Source: an uncultured Roseicyclus sp. (GTDB taxonomy: Bacteria > Pseudomonadota > Alphaproteobacteria > Rhodobacterales > Rhodobacteraceae). Taken from it: a stretch of 64,000 nucleotides of DNA. The DNA lies in contig CANLXA010000001.1 of assembly GCA_947494975.1 (NCBI GenBank), positions 186,001-250,000 on the forward strand, in the 5' to 3' direction. Of the stretch, positions 51,950-60,655 are shown in pieces. The position numbers and the translations under genes were made by a program. A model generated the notes under the pieces. It was not told where the DNA came from. It saw only the letters and a list, made by a program, of their open reading frames with translations, and did not search any database. Every line of letters starts with the position of its first letter. Within the stretch, counting starts at the first letter, position 1.

Positions 51950-53251
51950 ATGAGCGCACAACTGACGGTGGCCTGCACAAGCGATTTTTCGGGGCTGGTC
52001 CGCGGCAAGGCGTTCAACTCAGACGATCTCGACAAGAAGATCACGGCCGGTATCGGCTGGACGCCGACCAACGTCCAGATCACCTGCTTCGATACGATCT
52101 CCGAGAGCCCGTATGGCGCGCTCGGAGATCTTGTCTTGCGGCCCGACATGGACACGTTGGTCAAGTCCGATCTGCCCGACGGCACGCAGATGTCCTTCTT
52201 GCTGGGCGACATTCTGGAGCTGGACGGTCAGCCATGGGAATGCTGTACGCGGGGCATCCTTCGCGCCGCGATTGCCGATCTGGAGCGCGCGTCAGACCTT
52301 GAGCTGCGTGTCAGCTTCGAGCATGAATTCATGCTGCCGGGGGGACGGGGCACACGCGGCTTCACGCTCGATGGCTTTCTGGAGCGTCAGGTCTTCGGGG
52401 AGGCGCTCTTTCGGGCTCTGGCGGGGGCCGGCATCCAGCCCGATGGCTTCTTCCGCGAATTCGGGCCCGATCAGATGGAAATCACCGTGCCTCCCCAACC
52501 CGCGCTGCGTGCCGCGGATGAGGCCGTCATGCTCCGCGAGATCACCCGCGCGACGGCGGCGTCCATGGGCGACCGGGCCACGTTTTCGCCCCTGTGGTCG
52601 CCCGATGTGGTCGGCAACGGGGTCCATATTCACGTCAGCCTGTGGCGCAAGGACGGGAGCCCGGTGACGTGGTCTGAGTCCGGGCAGGACGGGCTGTCTG
52701 AGGTTGCGTCGTCGTTTGTTGCGGGCATGCTCGCGCATATGCCCGCCGCCGTCGCGCTAACCGCGCCCAGCGTCCTGTCTTTCCAGCGCCTTGTCCCGCA
52801 TCGCTGGAGTGCGGCCTTCAACAATCTCGGCGCTCAGGACCGCGAGGCCGGCGTGCGGATTTGCCCCGTCACCGCCCAGGACAAGGCCACCCGCGCCCGT
52901 CAGTTCAATGTCGAGTTCCGGGCAGCCGATGCAACCGCGAGCCCCTATCTGGCTCTTGCCGCCCTGGTCGCGGCGGGAACGCTCGGCATCCGGGACCGAC
53001 TCGTCGCCCCCGCGGCGTCCTCCGAGGATCTGAGCCTTCTGTCCGCAAGCGATCTGGCCAAGCGCGGGATCCAACGGCTGCCAACCGATCTTGGATCCGC
53101 ACTCGATGCGTTTCTGGCCGATGAGGCGCTGTCGTCGACCTTCCCGACCCGGATGCCCGATATCTACGTTGCCCACAAACGCGGCGAGATCGCCCATGTA
53201 TCGGGCATGAGCGAGGAACAGTGCTTCGCCGCTTACGCCGCCACGTATTGA
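51950..53251 (+). CDS. Glutamine synthetase-family ligase (gamma-glutamylamine synthetase type)
   Basis: The start at 51950 follows AAGGAG at 9 bases. The 433-residue protein has GS-fold marks: FEHEFMLPGG (catalytic glutamates), GPDQMEITVPPQPALRAADE, GNGVHIHVSLWR and RWSAAFNNLGAQDREAGVRI. Family members of this size without the adenylation loop join glutamate to polyamines or other amines (PuuA-like). The downstream spermidine/putrescine-type importer supports such an amine substrate. True ammonia-assimilating GS is less likely since GlnA has about 470 residues. The substrate is not determined. Confidence 0.88.
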   Translation: MSAQLTVACTSDFSGLVRGKAFNSDDLDKKITAGIGWTPTNVQITCFDTISESPYGALGDLVLRPDMDTLVKSDLPDGTQMSFLLGDILELDGQPWECCTRGILRAAIADLERASDLELRVSFEHEFMLPGGRGTRGFTLDGFLERQVFGEALFRALAGAGIQPDGFFREFGPDQMEITVPPQPALRAADEAVMLREITRATAASMGDRATFSPLWSPDVVGNGVHIHVSLWRKDGSPVTWSESGQDGLSEVASSFVAGMLAHMPAAVALTAPSVLSFQRLVPHRWSAAFNNLGAQDREAGVRICPVTAQDKATRARQFNVEFRAADATASPYLALAALVAAGTLGIRDRLVAPAASSEDLSLLSASDLAKRGIQRLPTDLGSALDAFLADEALSSTFPTRMPDIYVAHKRGEIAHVSGMSEEQCFAAYAATY

Positions 53252-53282
53252 CACGCCTTGGGAAACAGCAAAACTGCGGTAT

Positions 53283-53308
53283 GCGAATAAATGTTCGCTA
53301 TTTGAACA
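53283..53308. promoter_or_regulatory. Overlapping inverted repeats before binding-protein gene
   Basis: GCGAA-N6-TTCGC (53283-53298) overlaps TGTTC-N7-GAACA (53292/53293-53308), immediately before the AAGGAG ribosome site of the next gene. The half-sites match the palindrome at 51903-51914. It is a possible operator or leader hairpin. Confidence 0.4.
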
Positions 53309-53321
53309 AGGAGACATCGAT

Positions 53322-54515
53322 ATGAACAAGGAACGCATGCTCCGCTCGATGGCGGCGCGCAATCCTCTATCCACGCCGATGCAGCATTCGACCGCGCGGC
53401 GCCGATTTCTTCAAGGCGTGGCCGCCGGTGTGACCGCGGCAAGCCTGCCGTCGATGGCGGCGGCGCAATCGCGCCCCCTGTCACTTCTGACCTGGGACGC
53501 CTATGCCGATCCGAACCTCCTTGATATGTGGCGCTCAACGACGGGCGAAGACGTCCGCTACGAAATCCACATCTCCGATCCGACCTCCGTCAACCGGCTT
53601 CGCGCCGGGGAAACCGCGGTGTGGGACTTCATCAATGTGAACAACCCGTGGGCCCGGAACATCATGTGGCCCGCCGGCCTGATCCGCGATCTGCCCCGCG
53701 ACCGGTTCGACCCTCTCTATGCGGAGATGAAGGAGAAGTTCCAGATGCCCTACAGATGGGCTCTGAGCGAAGACGAAGAGCATCTGCTTGGCGTCGTCCA
53801 GCGCTATGAGACCTTCGACTTCGTGGTGAACCAGGACGTGATTTCCCCGGCGCTGGCCCAGGATGAAGGCTGGGATCTGTTCAACAATCCCGACTTTGCC
53901 GGCCGCTACGGTATCCTCGCCTATGAGGACTGGAACGTGATGGACATCTGCATGGGCGCGGGCGTTCACCCTTTCCGCGAGAAGACGGACGAGGAAGTCG
54001 CGCGGTTCGAGGAAACCTGCTACCGCTGGATCGAGAACGCCGCGCTGGTCACGACGGATTTCGTTCAGCTCAACCTCGCCATCCTAAACGGCGAGATCGA
54101 TCTCTACTTCACCGGCGGCACCTACACGACCGCGGCGGCGCGCCTGGAGGGGGTGACGGAGCTTTATGCCATCACGCCCAACAGCGGCCCGGCCGACGGA
54201 AAGGGCGGCATCAACTGGATCGAGCTCAACTCCGCGGTCAACAACCCCGATCCGCACCCCGCCGCCCTCGATTGGCTGGAATGGATCACGACACCGGACG
54301 CCGCCGAACTTGTGGCGCGCGGAAACGGCAACCTGCAACCGGTCAGCCAGATGTCCCAGCCGGAGTTGTTCAACAGGTTCTCGTCGGACGAACTCGCGGC
54401 AATCCAGTGGGACGAATTCGACCAGCGCATCGCGAATGCCGTCGAATTCGACATCGTGCCCGACTACGACCGCCTCTATGATATCTACTCGGCCGCCATG
54501 CGTTCGAGAGGATAG
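53322..54515 (+). CDS. Polyamine-type ABC solute-binding protein (PotD-like), TAT-exported
   Basis: ATG at 53322 has AAGGAG 9 bases upstream. The signal has twin arginine, STARRRFLQGVAAGVTAAS, cleaved near AAA-QSR, so mature protein starts near residue 50 of 397. PotD/PotF-like segments are LSLLTWDAYADPNLL, DFVVNQDVISPALAQDEGWDLF and FTGGTYTTAAARLEG. It carries a cationic amine or related ligand from the periplasm to the PotBC-like permeases. The ATPase gene starts 2 bases after its stop. No regulator gene is visible. Confidence 0.92.
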   Translation: MNKERMLRSMAARNPLSTPMQHSTARRRFLQGVAAGVTAASLPSMAAAQSRPLSLLTWDAYADPNLLDMWRSTTGEDVRYEIHISDPTSVNRLRAGETAVWDFINVNNPWARNIMWPAGLIRDLPRDRFDPLYAEMKEKFQMPYRWALSEDEEHLLGVVQRYETFDFVVNQDVISPALAQDEGWDLFNNPDFAGRYGILAYEDWNVMDICMGAGVHPFREKTDEEVARFEETCYRWIENAALVTTDFVQLNLAILNGEIDLYFTGGTYTTAAARLEGVTELYAITPNSGPADGKGGINWIELNSAVNNPDPHPAALDWLEWITTPDAAELVARGNGNLQPVSQMSQPELFNRFSSDELAAIQWDEFDQRIANAVEFDIVPDYDRLYDIYSAAMRSRG

Positions 54516-54516
54516 A

Positions 54517-55563
54517 ATGACGGCAGAGGCCGCCAGGGCGACGGACCGGCCGGTGATCCTTTCACTGGCCGGTCTGTCCAAGACGTTCGGCGATACCAGT
54601 GCCGTCAAGCAGGTGTCCCTCGACATCCCCGAGGGGGAATTCCTCACCATCGTCGGCCCGTCGGGAAGCGGCAAATCCACTCTTGTGCGCCTGCTGGCCG
54701 GGCTCGAAACCCCCACAAGCGGCACCTTGAAGCTGCGCGGCAAGGACATCACCGCCCTGCCTGCGAACCGGCGCCCCACGGCGCTGGTCTTCCAGTCGCT
54801 CGCGCTCTTCGACCACCGGACGGTGGGGCAGAACATCGAGTTCGCCATGAAGATGAAGGGCGTTCCGGCCGACAAGCGAAAGGCGCGCGCGCATGAGCTG
54901 CTGGCCCTCGTCCGCCTCTCGGACAGCTACTACGAGCGCCCCGTCACCCACTGCTCCGGGGGCGAGCGGCAGCGCGTGGCCCTGGCGCGGGCCTTCGCAT
55001 CGGACCCCGAGATCCTCTTTTTCGACGAGCCGCTCTCGGCCATCGATTACCGCCTGCGCAAGACGCTCGAAGTCGAGTTGAAGGAGCTTCATCAGCGCAC
55101 CGGGCGGACCTTCGTCTACATCACCCACAGCCTCGAAGAGGCGATGATCATGTCTGACCGGATCGCCATCCTGAAGGACGGGGACCTGATCCAGATCGGC
55201 ACCCCGGCCGAGATCTATCGCCAACCCCGCGACCGGTTCGTTGCCAGTTTCATGGGCGAGGTGAACATACTGAGGGTCGAGGATGGCACCTTCCCCGATA
55301 TCGGCCGCCCCGCGCCAGCGGATGCGGCAGGCGCCTATGCCATTGTGCGCCCCGAGGATCTGCTGCCCGGCTCGCGGGACGTCACGGCCGAATATGCGGT
55401 GACACAGCGGCTCATGCTTGGCTCGCGCACACAGCTCCACTTGGCGTCGCCCTCGGGCGCCAGCTTCGTATCCGAGATCGCGGGCGCGGCCGAGGTATTT
55501 CAGGTCGGAACCTCCCACGCCTTCGGGTTCGATACCGATCGCATCGCATGGGTCGACAGATGA
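54517..55563 (+). CDS. Polyamine-type ABC ATPase (PotA-like)
   Basis: The 348-residue protein starts MTAEAARATD. It has Walker A GPSGSGKS (47-54), the signature CSGGERQRVALARA and Walker B ILFFDEPLSAIDYRLR. A C-terminal TOBE-like region contains VRPEDLLPGSRD. The signature serine-glycine pair is preceded by Cys rather than the usual Leu, a small oddity. An in-frame opening from 54166 is overlap with the binding-protein gene. It energises the importer and is coupled by ATGA to the first permease. Confidence 0.93.
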   Translation: MTAEAARATDRPVILSLAGLSKTFGDTSAVKQVSLDIPEGEFLTIVGPSGSGKSTLVRLLAGLETPTSGTLKLRGKDITALPANRRPTALVFQSLALFDHRTVGQNIEFAMKMKGVPADKRKARAHELLALVRLSDSYYERPVTHCSGGERQRVALARAFASDPEILFFDEPLSAIDYRLRKTLEVELKELHQRTGRTFVYITHSLEEAMIMSDRIAILKDGDLIQIGTPAEIYRQPRDRFVASFMGEVNILRVEDGTFPDIGRPAPADAAGAYAIVRPEDLLPGSRDVTAEYAVTQRLMLGSRTQLHLASPSGASFVSEIAGAAEVFQVGTSHAFGFDTDRIAWVDR

Positions 55564-56408
55564 GCCGCACGGGCTCTCCCGGCCCCTGGTTCGCGGCACC
55601 CGTCGCGATCTTCATGCTGCTGTGCTTCGCCGGGCCCATTCTCATCGTCACGTGGTTCAGCCTGATGCCAAGCCGGACATTCGAGCTGACGGCGGCGTTC
55701 ACGCTCGAGAATTATGTCGCCGCGATATCCGATGGCTATGCCCGCCCCATGATGTGGTCGCTGCTGGGCGCGGCGATCACCACGATTGTGACGGCGCTCC
55801 TCGCCTGGCCAAGCGCGATCATCCTGCATCGCTATGCAGGCCGCTGGGCAACCCTCGTCTCGGCGCTGATCGCATTGCCGATCTTCATCTCCGAAAGCGT
55901 GCGCCTGTTCGGCATGTCGGTCTTCATGATGCCCCGCGGCGGCATCCTCGCAGGCTCGCTCAATGCGGCGTTCGGTATCGAGATCGGCTCGATCCTGAAC
56001 ACCTGGAATGCCGCCTTGGTCGGGATGATCTACATCCACCTGCCATTCATGCTGTTTCCCCTCCTTCTGGGCGTCAGCCTGATCCCCGCGGATCGCATCG
56101 AGGCGGCGCGCGATCTTGGCGCGAACCGCTGGCAGGTCATGCGCGAAGTGGAGCTTCCGCTCGCCGCACCCGGGCTGATGATCGGCGCCCTGCTGACCTT
56201 CGTCCTCTGCCTTGGCGCCAATGCCGAGGCGGCCATTCTCGGCGGTCGGGCCGTTACGGTGATCACTGCCGCCATCGAGCAGCGGTTCAACTACGCCCAG
56301 GACTGGCCGATGGGGGCGGCGCTCACCGTTGGCGTCATCGCGATCACCGCCGCCATCGTTCTGCCGGTCCTGTCGCGGCTGGATCTGAACAGGCTGACAA
56401 AACGATGA
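55560..56408 (+). CDS. Polyamine-type ABC permease (PotB-like)
   Basis: The 282-residue protein has six transmembrane segments, opening with WFAAPVAIFMLLCFAGPILIVTWFS. The ATPase-contact loop is EAARDLGANRWQVMREVELPL. ATGA overlaps at both ends couple it to the ATPase and the second permease genes. It is the first of the two membrane subunits of the importer. Confidence 0.93.
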   Translation: MSRTGSPGPWFAAPVAIFMLLCFAGPILIVTWFSLMPSRTFELTAAFTLENYVAAISDGYARPMMWSLLGAAITTIVTALLAWPSAIILHRYAGRWATLVSALIALPIFISESVRLFGMSVFMMPRGGILAGSLNAAFGIEIGSILNTWNAALVGMIYIHLPFMLFPLLLGVSLIPADRIEAARDLGANRWQVMREVELPLAAPGLMIGALLTFVLCLGANAEAAILGGRAVTVITAAIEQRFNYAQDWPMGAALTVGVIAITAAIVLPVLSRLDLNRLTKR

Positions 56409-57196
56409 GACAGGGCCGCCATCTCAGCGCCCTGCGCACGCTCTGGATCGTCGCGATCCTGGCCTTCCTCTACATCCCGATCGTGTCCGTGGTGCTCGCG
56501 TCCCTGGCCAATACCCGCTACATGCGGTTCCCCCACCGGGTCTGGACGCTGGAGGCCTATGGCGATGCGCTGTCCTCTTTCACCACATGGCAGCTTCACA
56601 GTATCTCGTTGAGCATCGCGCTTTCGGTTGTCGTTCTGTCGACCATCCTCGGCACGTTGGGCGCAGTGGCCTTTGCCCGCTACGATTGGCGCGGGCGCAC
56701 CTGGTTCCAACGCTTCATGGTCCTTCCCATCTTCTTTCCCCAGCCCGTGCTCGGGCTCGCGCTCCTGCTGACCTTCACGGCCATCGGCATTCAGCCAAGC
56801 TGGAAAACGGCCGCGCTGGCGCATCTGGTCTGGATCCTGCCCATCGTGACGCTTGTGATCTCGGTTCGCTTCTTCGGCTACGATGTTGCCCAGGAAGAGG
56901 CCGCCTACGATCTTGGCGCCACCCATGTGCAGGTCGTGCGCGAGGTGACATTGCCTCAGATCTGGCCCGGTATCTTCTCGGGAATTCTGTTCGGCTTCCT
57001 GTTGTCGTGGTCGAACCTGCCCCTGTCGGTGTTCACCTCCGGCCCCGATACGCCCCTGCCCGTCTGGCTGTTCTCCCGCACGGCAACGAACTACTCCCCA
57101 CTGGTCCCCTCGGTCGCCGTGATCGGAACCGTCGTCTCCGCGTTGATCGTCGTCGGGGCCGGGCTGTTGCTCTGGGCGGGTCGGCGGCTTCGGTAG
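56405..57196 (+). CDS. Polyamine-type ABC permease (PotC-like)
   Basis: The 263-residue protein has six transmembrane segments, beginning LWIVAILAFLYIPIVSVVLASLANT, and the contact loop EAAYDLGATHVQVVREVTLPQ. It completes the importer and overlaps the previous stop (ATGA). The following gap (57197-57438) carries no gene. It contains the AT-rich stretch 57370-57440, part of which is similar to 31660-31720. Confidence 0.93.
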   Translation: MRQGRHLSALRTLWIVAILAFLYIPIVSVVLASLANTRYMRFPHRVWTLEAYGDALSSFTTWQLHSISLSIALSVVVLSTILGTLGAVAFARYDWRGRTWFQRFMVLPIFFPQPVLGLALLLTFTAIGIQPSWKTAALAHLVWILPIVTLVISVRFFGYDVAQEEAAYDLGATHVQVVREVTLPQIWPGIFSGILFGFLLSWSNLPLSVFTSGPDTPLPVWLFSRTATNYSPLVPSVAVIGTVVSALIVVGAGLLLWAGRRLR

Positions 57197-57438
57197 CTCG
57201 ATGGGCGATGAGACTGAGAGCCTGCCGGCGACCTGGCGGACGCATCGCCTCCGAACGTCCCGGCATTTGAACCGAGGGGGATGACCCGCGGATTTTGCGG
57301 TCAAGACGATGCCATTTATCCGCGTTTGGGCGGGGGGGCCGCGTACCAAAAATCCATGCCCCGAGCCACCGAAACGTCTTATGAAATCGTTAACAGGATT
57401 CGACTAATACAAGTAATTCAACCACTTAAACTACCTTA

Positions 57439-58395
57439 TCAACCTTGATAACTCCGCCTCACCACCACCTCATACCCCTCCTCCTCCGGCTCATCGTCGA
57501 TCAGCTCCATCGGGAACCCGTCGGCCCGCACGTCCAGCCCCGTCGCGGCCTCCAGAAGCTCGATCATCCGGTCCGATTGCGCCGCCTGCCCCAGCACCCG
57601 CTGCCCCTCGCTCAGCATCGCGATGATCTTGGGTGAGAGGTCCAGCGGCACTTCGAAGCGGTCCGCGATCTGCTGGAACAGGCCGACATCCTTCTGCACC
57701 AGATCCAGCGTGAAATTCACATCGCGGGACCCCGACAGGATCAGCTGGCTCTCGGTCTCGTGCACGAAGGACGTGCCCGACGACACGGCAATCGCCTCAT
57801 AGGCCACCCCCAGATCCACGCCCGCCGCCTTCATCACCGTCAACGCCTCGCACAGCGCCAGAAGATGGGTCGTCGCCAGATAATTCGTCATCACCTTCAG
57901 GGTCGACGCCGCGCCAAGCGGCCCGGTATGCAGCACCCGCCGCCCCATCTTAGTCAGCAGCGGAAAGACCGCATCGAACGTCTCCCGCGCGCCGCTCATA
58001 TAGATCGCGATGTTGCCGGTATCGGCCCGGTGGCATCCGCCGGAAACGGGGCATTCCGCGACCGCGCCGCCCGCGGCCTCCACCAGCGGCGCGATCCGCA
58101 GGATCTCGGCCGCATCGGTCGTGGACATCTCCATCCAGATCTTGCCCGCGCGGATTTCAGGTAACATCTGGTCAACCACCGCCGCCGACGCGGCGGGCGA
58201 CGGCAGGCAGGTGATCACGACATCACAAGCCGCCATCATCGCCGCAGGGCCGCCCCCGGCCCGCGCGCCCCGCGCCTCGAAATCCTTTACAAGATTTTCG
58301 TCCAAATCATGGACCGCCAGATCCACGCCGTTGCGCAGCAATGACCCCGCCAGCTTGCCGCCAACCGACCCCAAACCGATAAACCCAATACTCAT
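57439..58395 (-). CDS. NAD-dependent 3-hydroxyisobutyrate dehydrogenase-like protein
   Basis: The 318-residue protein starts MSIGFIGLGSVGGKLAGSLL, with the GxGxxG loop at residues 7-12. Catalytic marks are AECPVSGG (113-120) and KVMTNYL with Lys167 and Asn171. The family reduces or oxidises beta-hydroxyacids such as 3-hydroxyisobutyrate or tartronate semialdehyde. A tail of about 30 residues after the usual end is acidic (LIDDEPEEEG) and then basic. The same tail is seen in the fragment at 31717-31807. The gene stands alone; upstream lies the BCCT gene in divergent orientation. Confidence 0.9.
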   Translation of the reverse strand: MSIGFIGLGSVGGKLAGSLLRNGVDLAVHDLDENLVKDFEARGARAGGGPAAMMAACDVVITCLPSPAASAAVVDQMLPEIRAGKIWMEMSTTDAAEILRIAPLVEAAGGAVAECPVSGGCHRADTGNIAIYMSGARETFDAVFPLLTKMGRRVLHTGPLGAASTLKVMTNYLATTHLLALCEALTVMKAAGVDLGVAYEAIAVSSGTSFVHETESQLILSGSRDVNFTLDLVQKDVGLFQQIADRFEVPLDLSPKIIAMLSEGQRVLGQAAQSDRMIELLEAATGLDVRADGFPMELIDDEPEEEGYEVVVRRSYQG

Positions 58396-58749
58396 TCGCC
58401 ACCTCCGCTTGCCGCTTGGAGGCTTGCAAACCGGCCCCGGCCCCGTCCGTTCCAAAACCGACGCAGCCGCGCCGTTTTACGCGGGCGCTCTCGATATCCT
58501 GTCGCGAAATCAGCAAGATCAGCCGACGGACAAGCCGCCACGCAGCCCGGCCAGCACAAACGGTTGCTCATAAGAATATCCAGATTTCAGAAATTATCGG
58601 GCCATAGAAACCGCTTGGGTCTCGAACAGAATCACGCGTAGGTTGAAATTGATGGACAAGAACTCCCCTGCGAACAGGGACAATCTCCGCCCCTTGCCCC
58701 CGACCCTCCGGCCGCGGACCAGCGAGCGGAAACAACATGGGAGACGGCA
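58396..58749. other. Divergent intergenic region before BCCT gene
   Basis: No gene is seen in this 354-base gap. It must hold the promoters of the dehydrogenase and the BCCT transporter. An AT-rich stretch lies at 58568-58605. A small hairpin CCCTG (58666-58670)/CAGGG (58675-58679) with a CGAA loop lies about 70 bases before the BCCT start, probably within the mRNA leader. No clear operator was found. Confidence 0.4.
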
Positions 58750-60429
58750 ATGGCAATACAACCACCACTCACAGAACTACCCATCAAAACCGCCGATACG
58801 GGATTTTATCGCGGCTTCAGCGTCAACGTAACGGTCGTCAGCAAGATCATCATCAGCGTCCTTGTGGTCTGGTGTATCGTCTGGCCAACGCAAGCCGGTA
58901 ACGTGTTGGGCGGCTGGAACACCGCGATCCTCGCTACATTCGCGGCCTGGTATATCTGGGTGGTGGCGGCGTTCATCATCGTGTGTCTCGGCCTTGCCCT
59001 TTGGCCCACGGCAGGACGCATGAACCTTGGTCTTCCCGGCGAGAAACCCGAGTTCACCAACTTCTCGTGGTTCTCGATGATGTTCGGGGCCGGGATCGGC
59101 GTCGGCATGTTGACTTGGGCCGTCGCCGAACCCGTGGCCCATTTCCAGAACAATCCATCGGTCATCCTGGGAGAGACGACGGCCCTTACCGCGGACAACG
59201 TACGCACGGCCTATGTCTGGTCCTTCCTGCATTGGGGCTTGGGTGCCTGGGCCTGCTACGCCATCGCCGGCCTGTCGCTGGCCTTCTTCAGCTATCGCCG
59301 GGGCCTGCCCCTGACGATCCGGTCATCCCTGACACCGCTGTTCGGGCAGTCGCTTTCGGGCGTGATCGGCCATATCATCGATATCGTGGCCGTGGTGGCA
59401 ACCATTCTGGGCGTGGCGCAGACGCTTGGTTTCGGCGTCGAGCAATTCGTGGCCGGCCTGACCCGGATCGGGATTGGCGGCTTGGCATTGGAGGATGGCA
59501 CCGCCACCACCATGGGCATCGTTGTGGCGCTTCTTGTCATCATGGGGGCATCGACCCTGTCGGCACTTTCGGGCGTGGGCAAGGGCATCAAATGGCTCTC
59601 GAACATCAACATGGTGCTGTCGATCGTCCTCCTGGGCTTCTTCATCATCTTTGGTGCCACGTGGTTCGGCGCCTCGGCCTTCTTCGTGGGCATTTGGGAT
59701 TACCTGGTCGCGCTGCCGGGGCTCAGCTTCAATGTCTACAGCTCCGACGGCATCGAGGGATCCGAATCCTTCCTGCTGACGCAGTGGCAGGGCTGGTGGC
59801 CGGTGTTCTACTGGGCCTGGTGGATCGCATTCGCCCCCTTCGTGGGTCTGTTCCTCGCACGCATCTCGCGGGGCCGGACCATCCGCGAATTCGTGCTGGG
59901 CGCGATGATCGTTCCCTCGCTGATGTGCTTTGTGTGGTTCGCCTGGGCCGGTGGCACAGCGATTGATCTTGAGCTGAACGGAGACGCGAACGGGGTCATC
60001 CTCGATGCGGCCAACGGCGACAAGATCTTCGCGATGACCGAGTTCATGCTGGCGCCAATTGCGCAAGCCCTGGCGTGGGGCATGGCCGTTCTGATCGTGG
60101 TCTTGTTGATGACGTTCCTCGTCACCTCCGCGGATTCCGCGGTGCTGATCGTGAACACCATCAACGCAGCCGGTGATGAAGGCCCGAAGGCGCGGCCCCA
60201 CATCCTCTTCTGGGGCGCCGCGCTGGCCCTTGTGGTTGGCGGATTGCTGATCTCGGGCGGAACGGGTGCCATTCAGACAGCCATGGTGATCGGCGCATTG
60301 CCGTTCTCGCTCGTGATGGCGCTGATGTGTATCTCGCTGATCAAGGCCATCTTCAACGATGGCCGGCGGGAGGCCGCAGGTGTGGCCACAACCCATGATG
60401 AGATCCCGACCGCGACCCCCGCGGAATAG
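58750..60429 (+). CDS. BCCT-family betaine/carnitine/choline transporter
   Basis: The 559-residue protein has about twelve transmembrane segments. The glycine-rich third segment, MMFGAGIGVGMLTWAVAEPVAHF, is the coupling-ion motif of the family. The aromatic box region is WQGWWPVFYWAWWIAFAPFVGLFLARISRGRTIREF. The glycine-rich motif without the sodium-type methionine pair cannot decide Na+ or H+ coupling. It moves a quaternary ammonium compound such as glycine betaine, DMSP or carnitine across the inner membrane. It is a single-gene unit with its own terminator. It may feed the distant methylated-amine operon; this is inference. Confidence 0.95.
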   Translation: MAIQPPLTELPIKTADTGFYRGFSVNVTVVSKIIISVLVVWCIVWPTQAGNVLGGWNTAILATFAAWYIWVVAAFIIVCLGLALWPTAGRMNLGLPGEKPEFTNFSWFSMMFGAGIGVGMLTWAVAEPVAHFQNNPSVILGETTALTADNVRTAYVWSFLHWGLGAWACYAIAGLSLAFFSYRRGLPLTIRSSLTPLFGQSLSGVIGHIIDIVAVVATILGVAQTLGFGVEQFVAGLTRIGIGGLALEDGTATTMGIVVALLVIMGASTLSALSGVGKGIKWLSNINMVLSIVLLGFFIIFGATWFGASAFFVGIWDYLVALPGLSFNVYSSDGIEGSESFLLTQWQGWWPVFYWAWWIAFAPFVGLFLARISRGRTIREFVLGAMIVPSLMCFVWFAWAGGTAIDLELNGDANGVILDAANGDKIFAMTEFMLAPIAQALAWGMAVLIVVLLMTFLVTSADSAVLIVNTINAAGDEGPKARPHILFWGAALALVVGGLLISGGTGAIQTAMVIGALPFSLVMALMCISLIKAIFNDGRREAAGVATTHDEIPTATPAE

Positions 60430-60451
60430 GTCGAACCGCCAACACCCCACC

Positions 60452-60486
60452 AAACGGGCCGCCATCGCGCGGCCCGTTTTCGTTTT
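60452..60486 (+). terminator. Rho-independent terminator of BCCT gene
   Basis: AAACGGGCCGC (60452-60462) and GCGGCCCGTTT (60469-60479) pair perfectly over 11 bp with a 6-base loop, followed by TCGTTTTT. It lies 23 bases after the BCCT stop. It is the strongest terminator in the window. Confidence 0.92.
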
Positions 60487-60576
60487 TGGCCCGTTTGTTC
60501 CAGAACCCGACGTCATCTTCCGGTTTTCCTTACCTTAAGGCATGGTCAGGGCGTGGTTATGTTCGCTATAGAGAAA

Positions 60577-60589
60577 TGAACGTCGTTCA
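60577..60589. promoter_or_regulatory. Candidate operator TGAACGTCGTTCA
   Basis: TGAACG-T-CGTTCA is a perfect 6+6 inverted repeat, 66 bases before the start of the FAD oxidoreductase operon. TATAGA at 60567-60572 could be its -10 element. The shape is typical of TetR/MarR-type sites. No regulator lies within the visible part of the neighbourhood. Confidence 0.5.
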
Positions 60590-60655
60590 AAAAATGACAT
60601 GCGGATGACAGGGCGCCCGGAAATGGGGTGGCCCGATTGGACAGGAGACACGCAA

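Noticed and set aside
53322-57196. Iron(III) or thiamine importer
   Set aside because: The binding protein and permeases fit the spermidine/putrescine group better, and a GS-like ligase precedes them.
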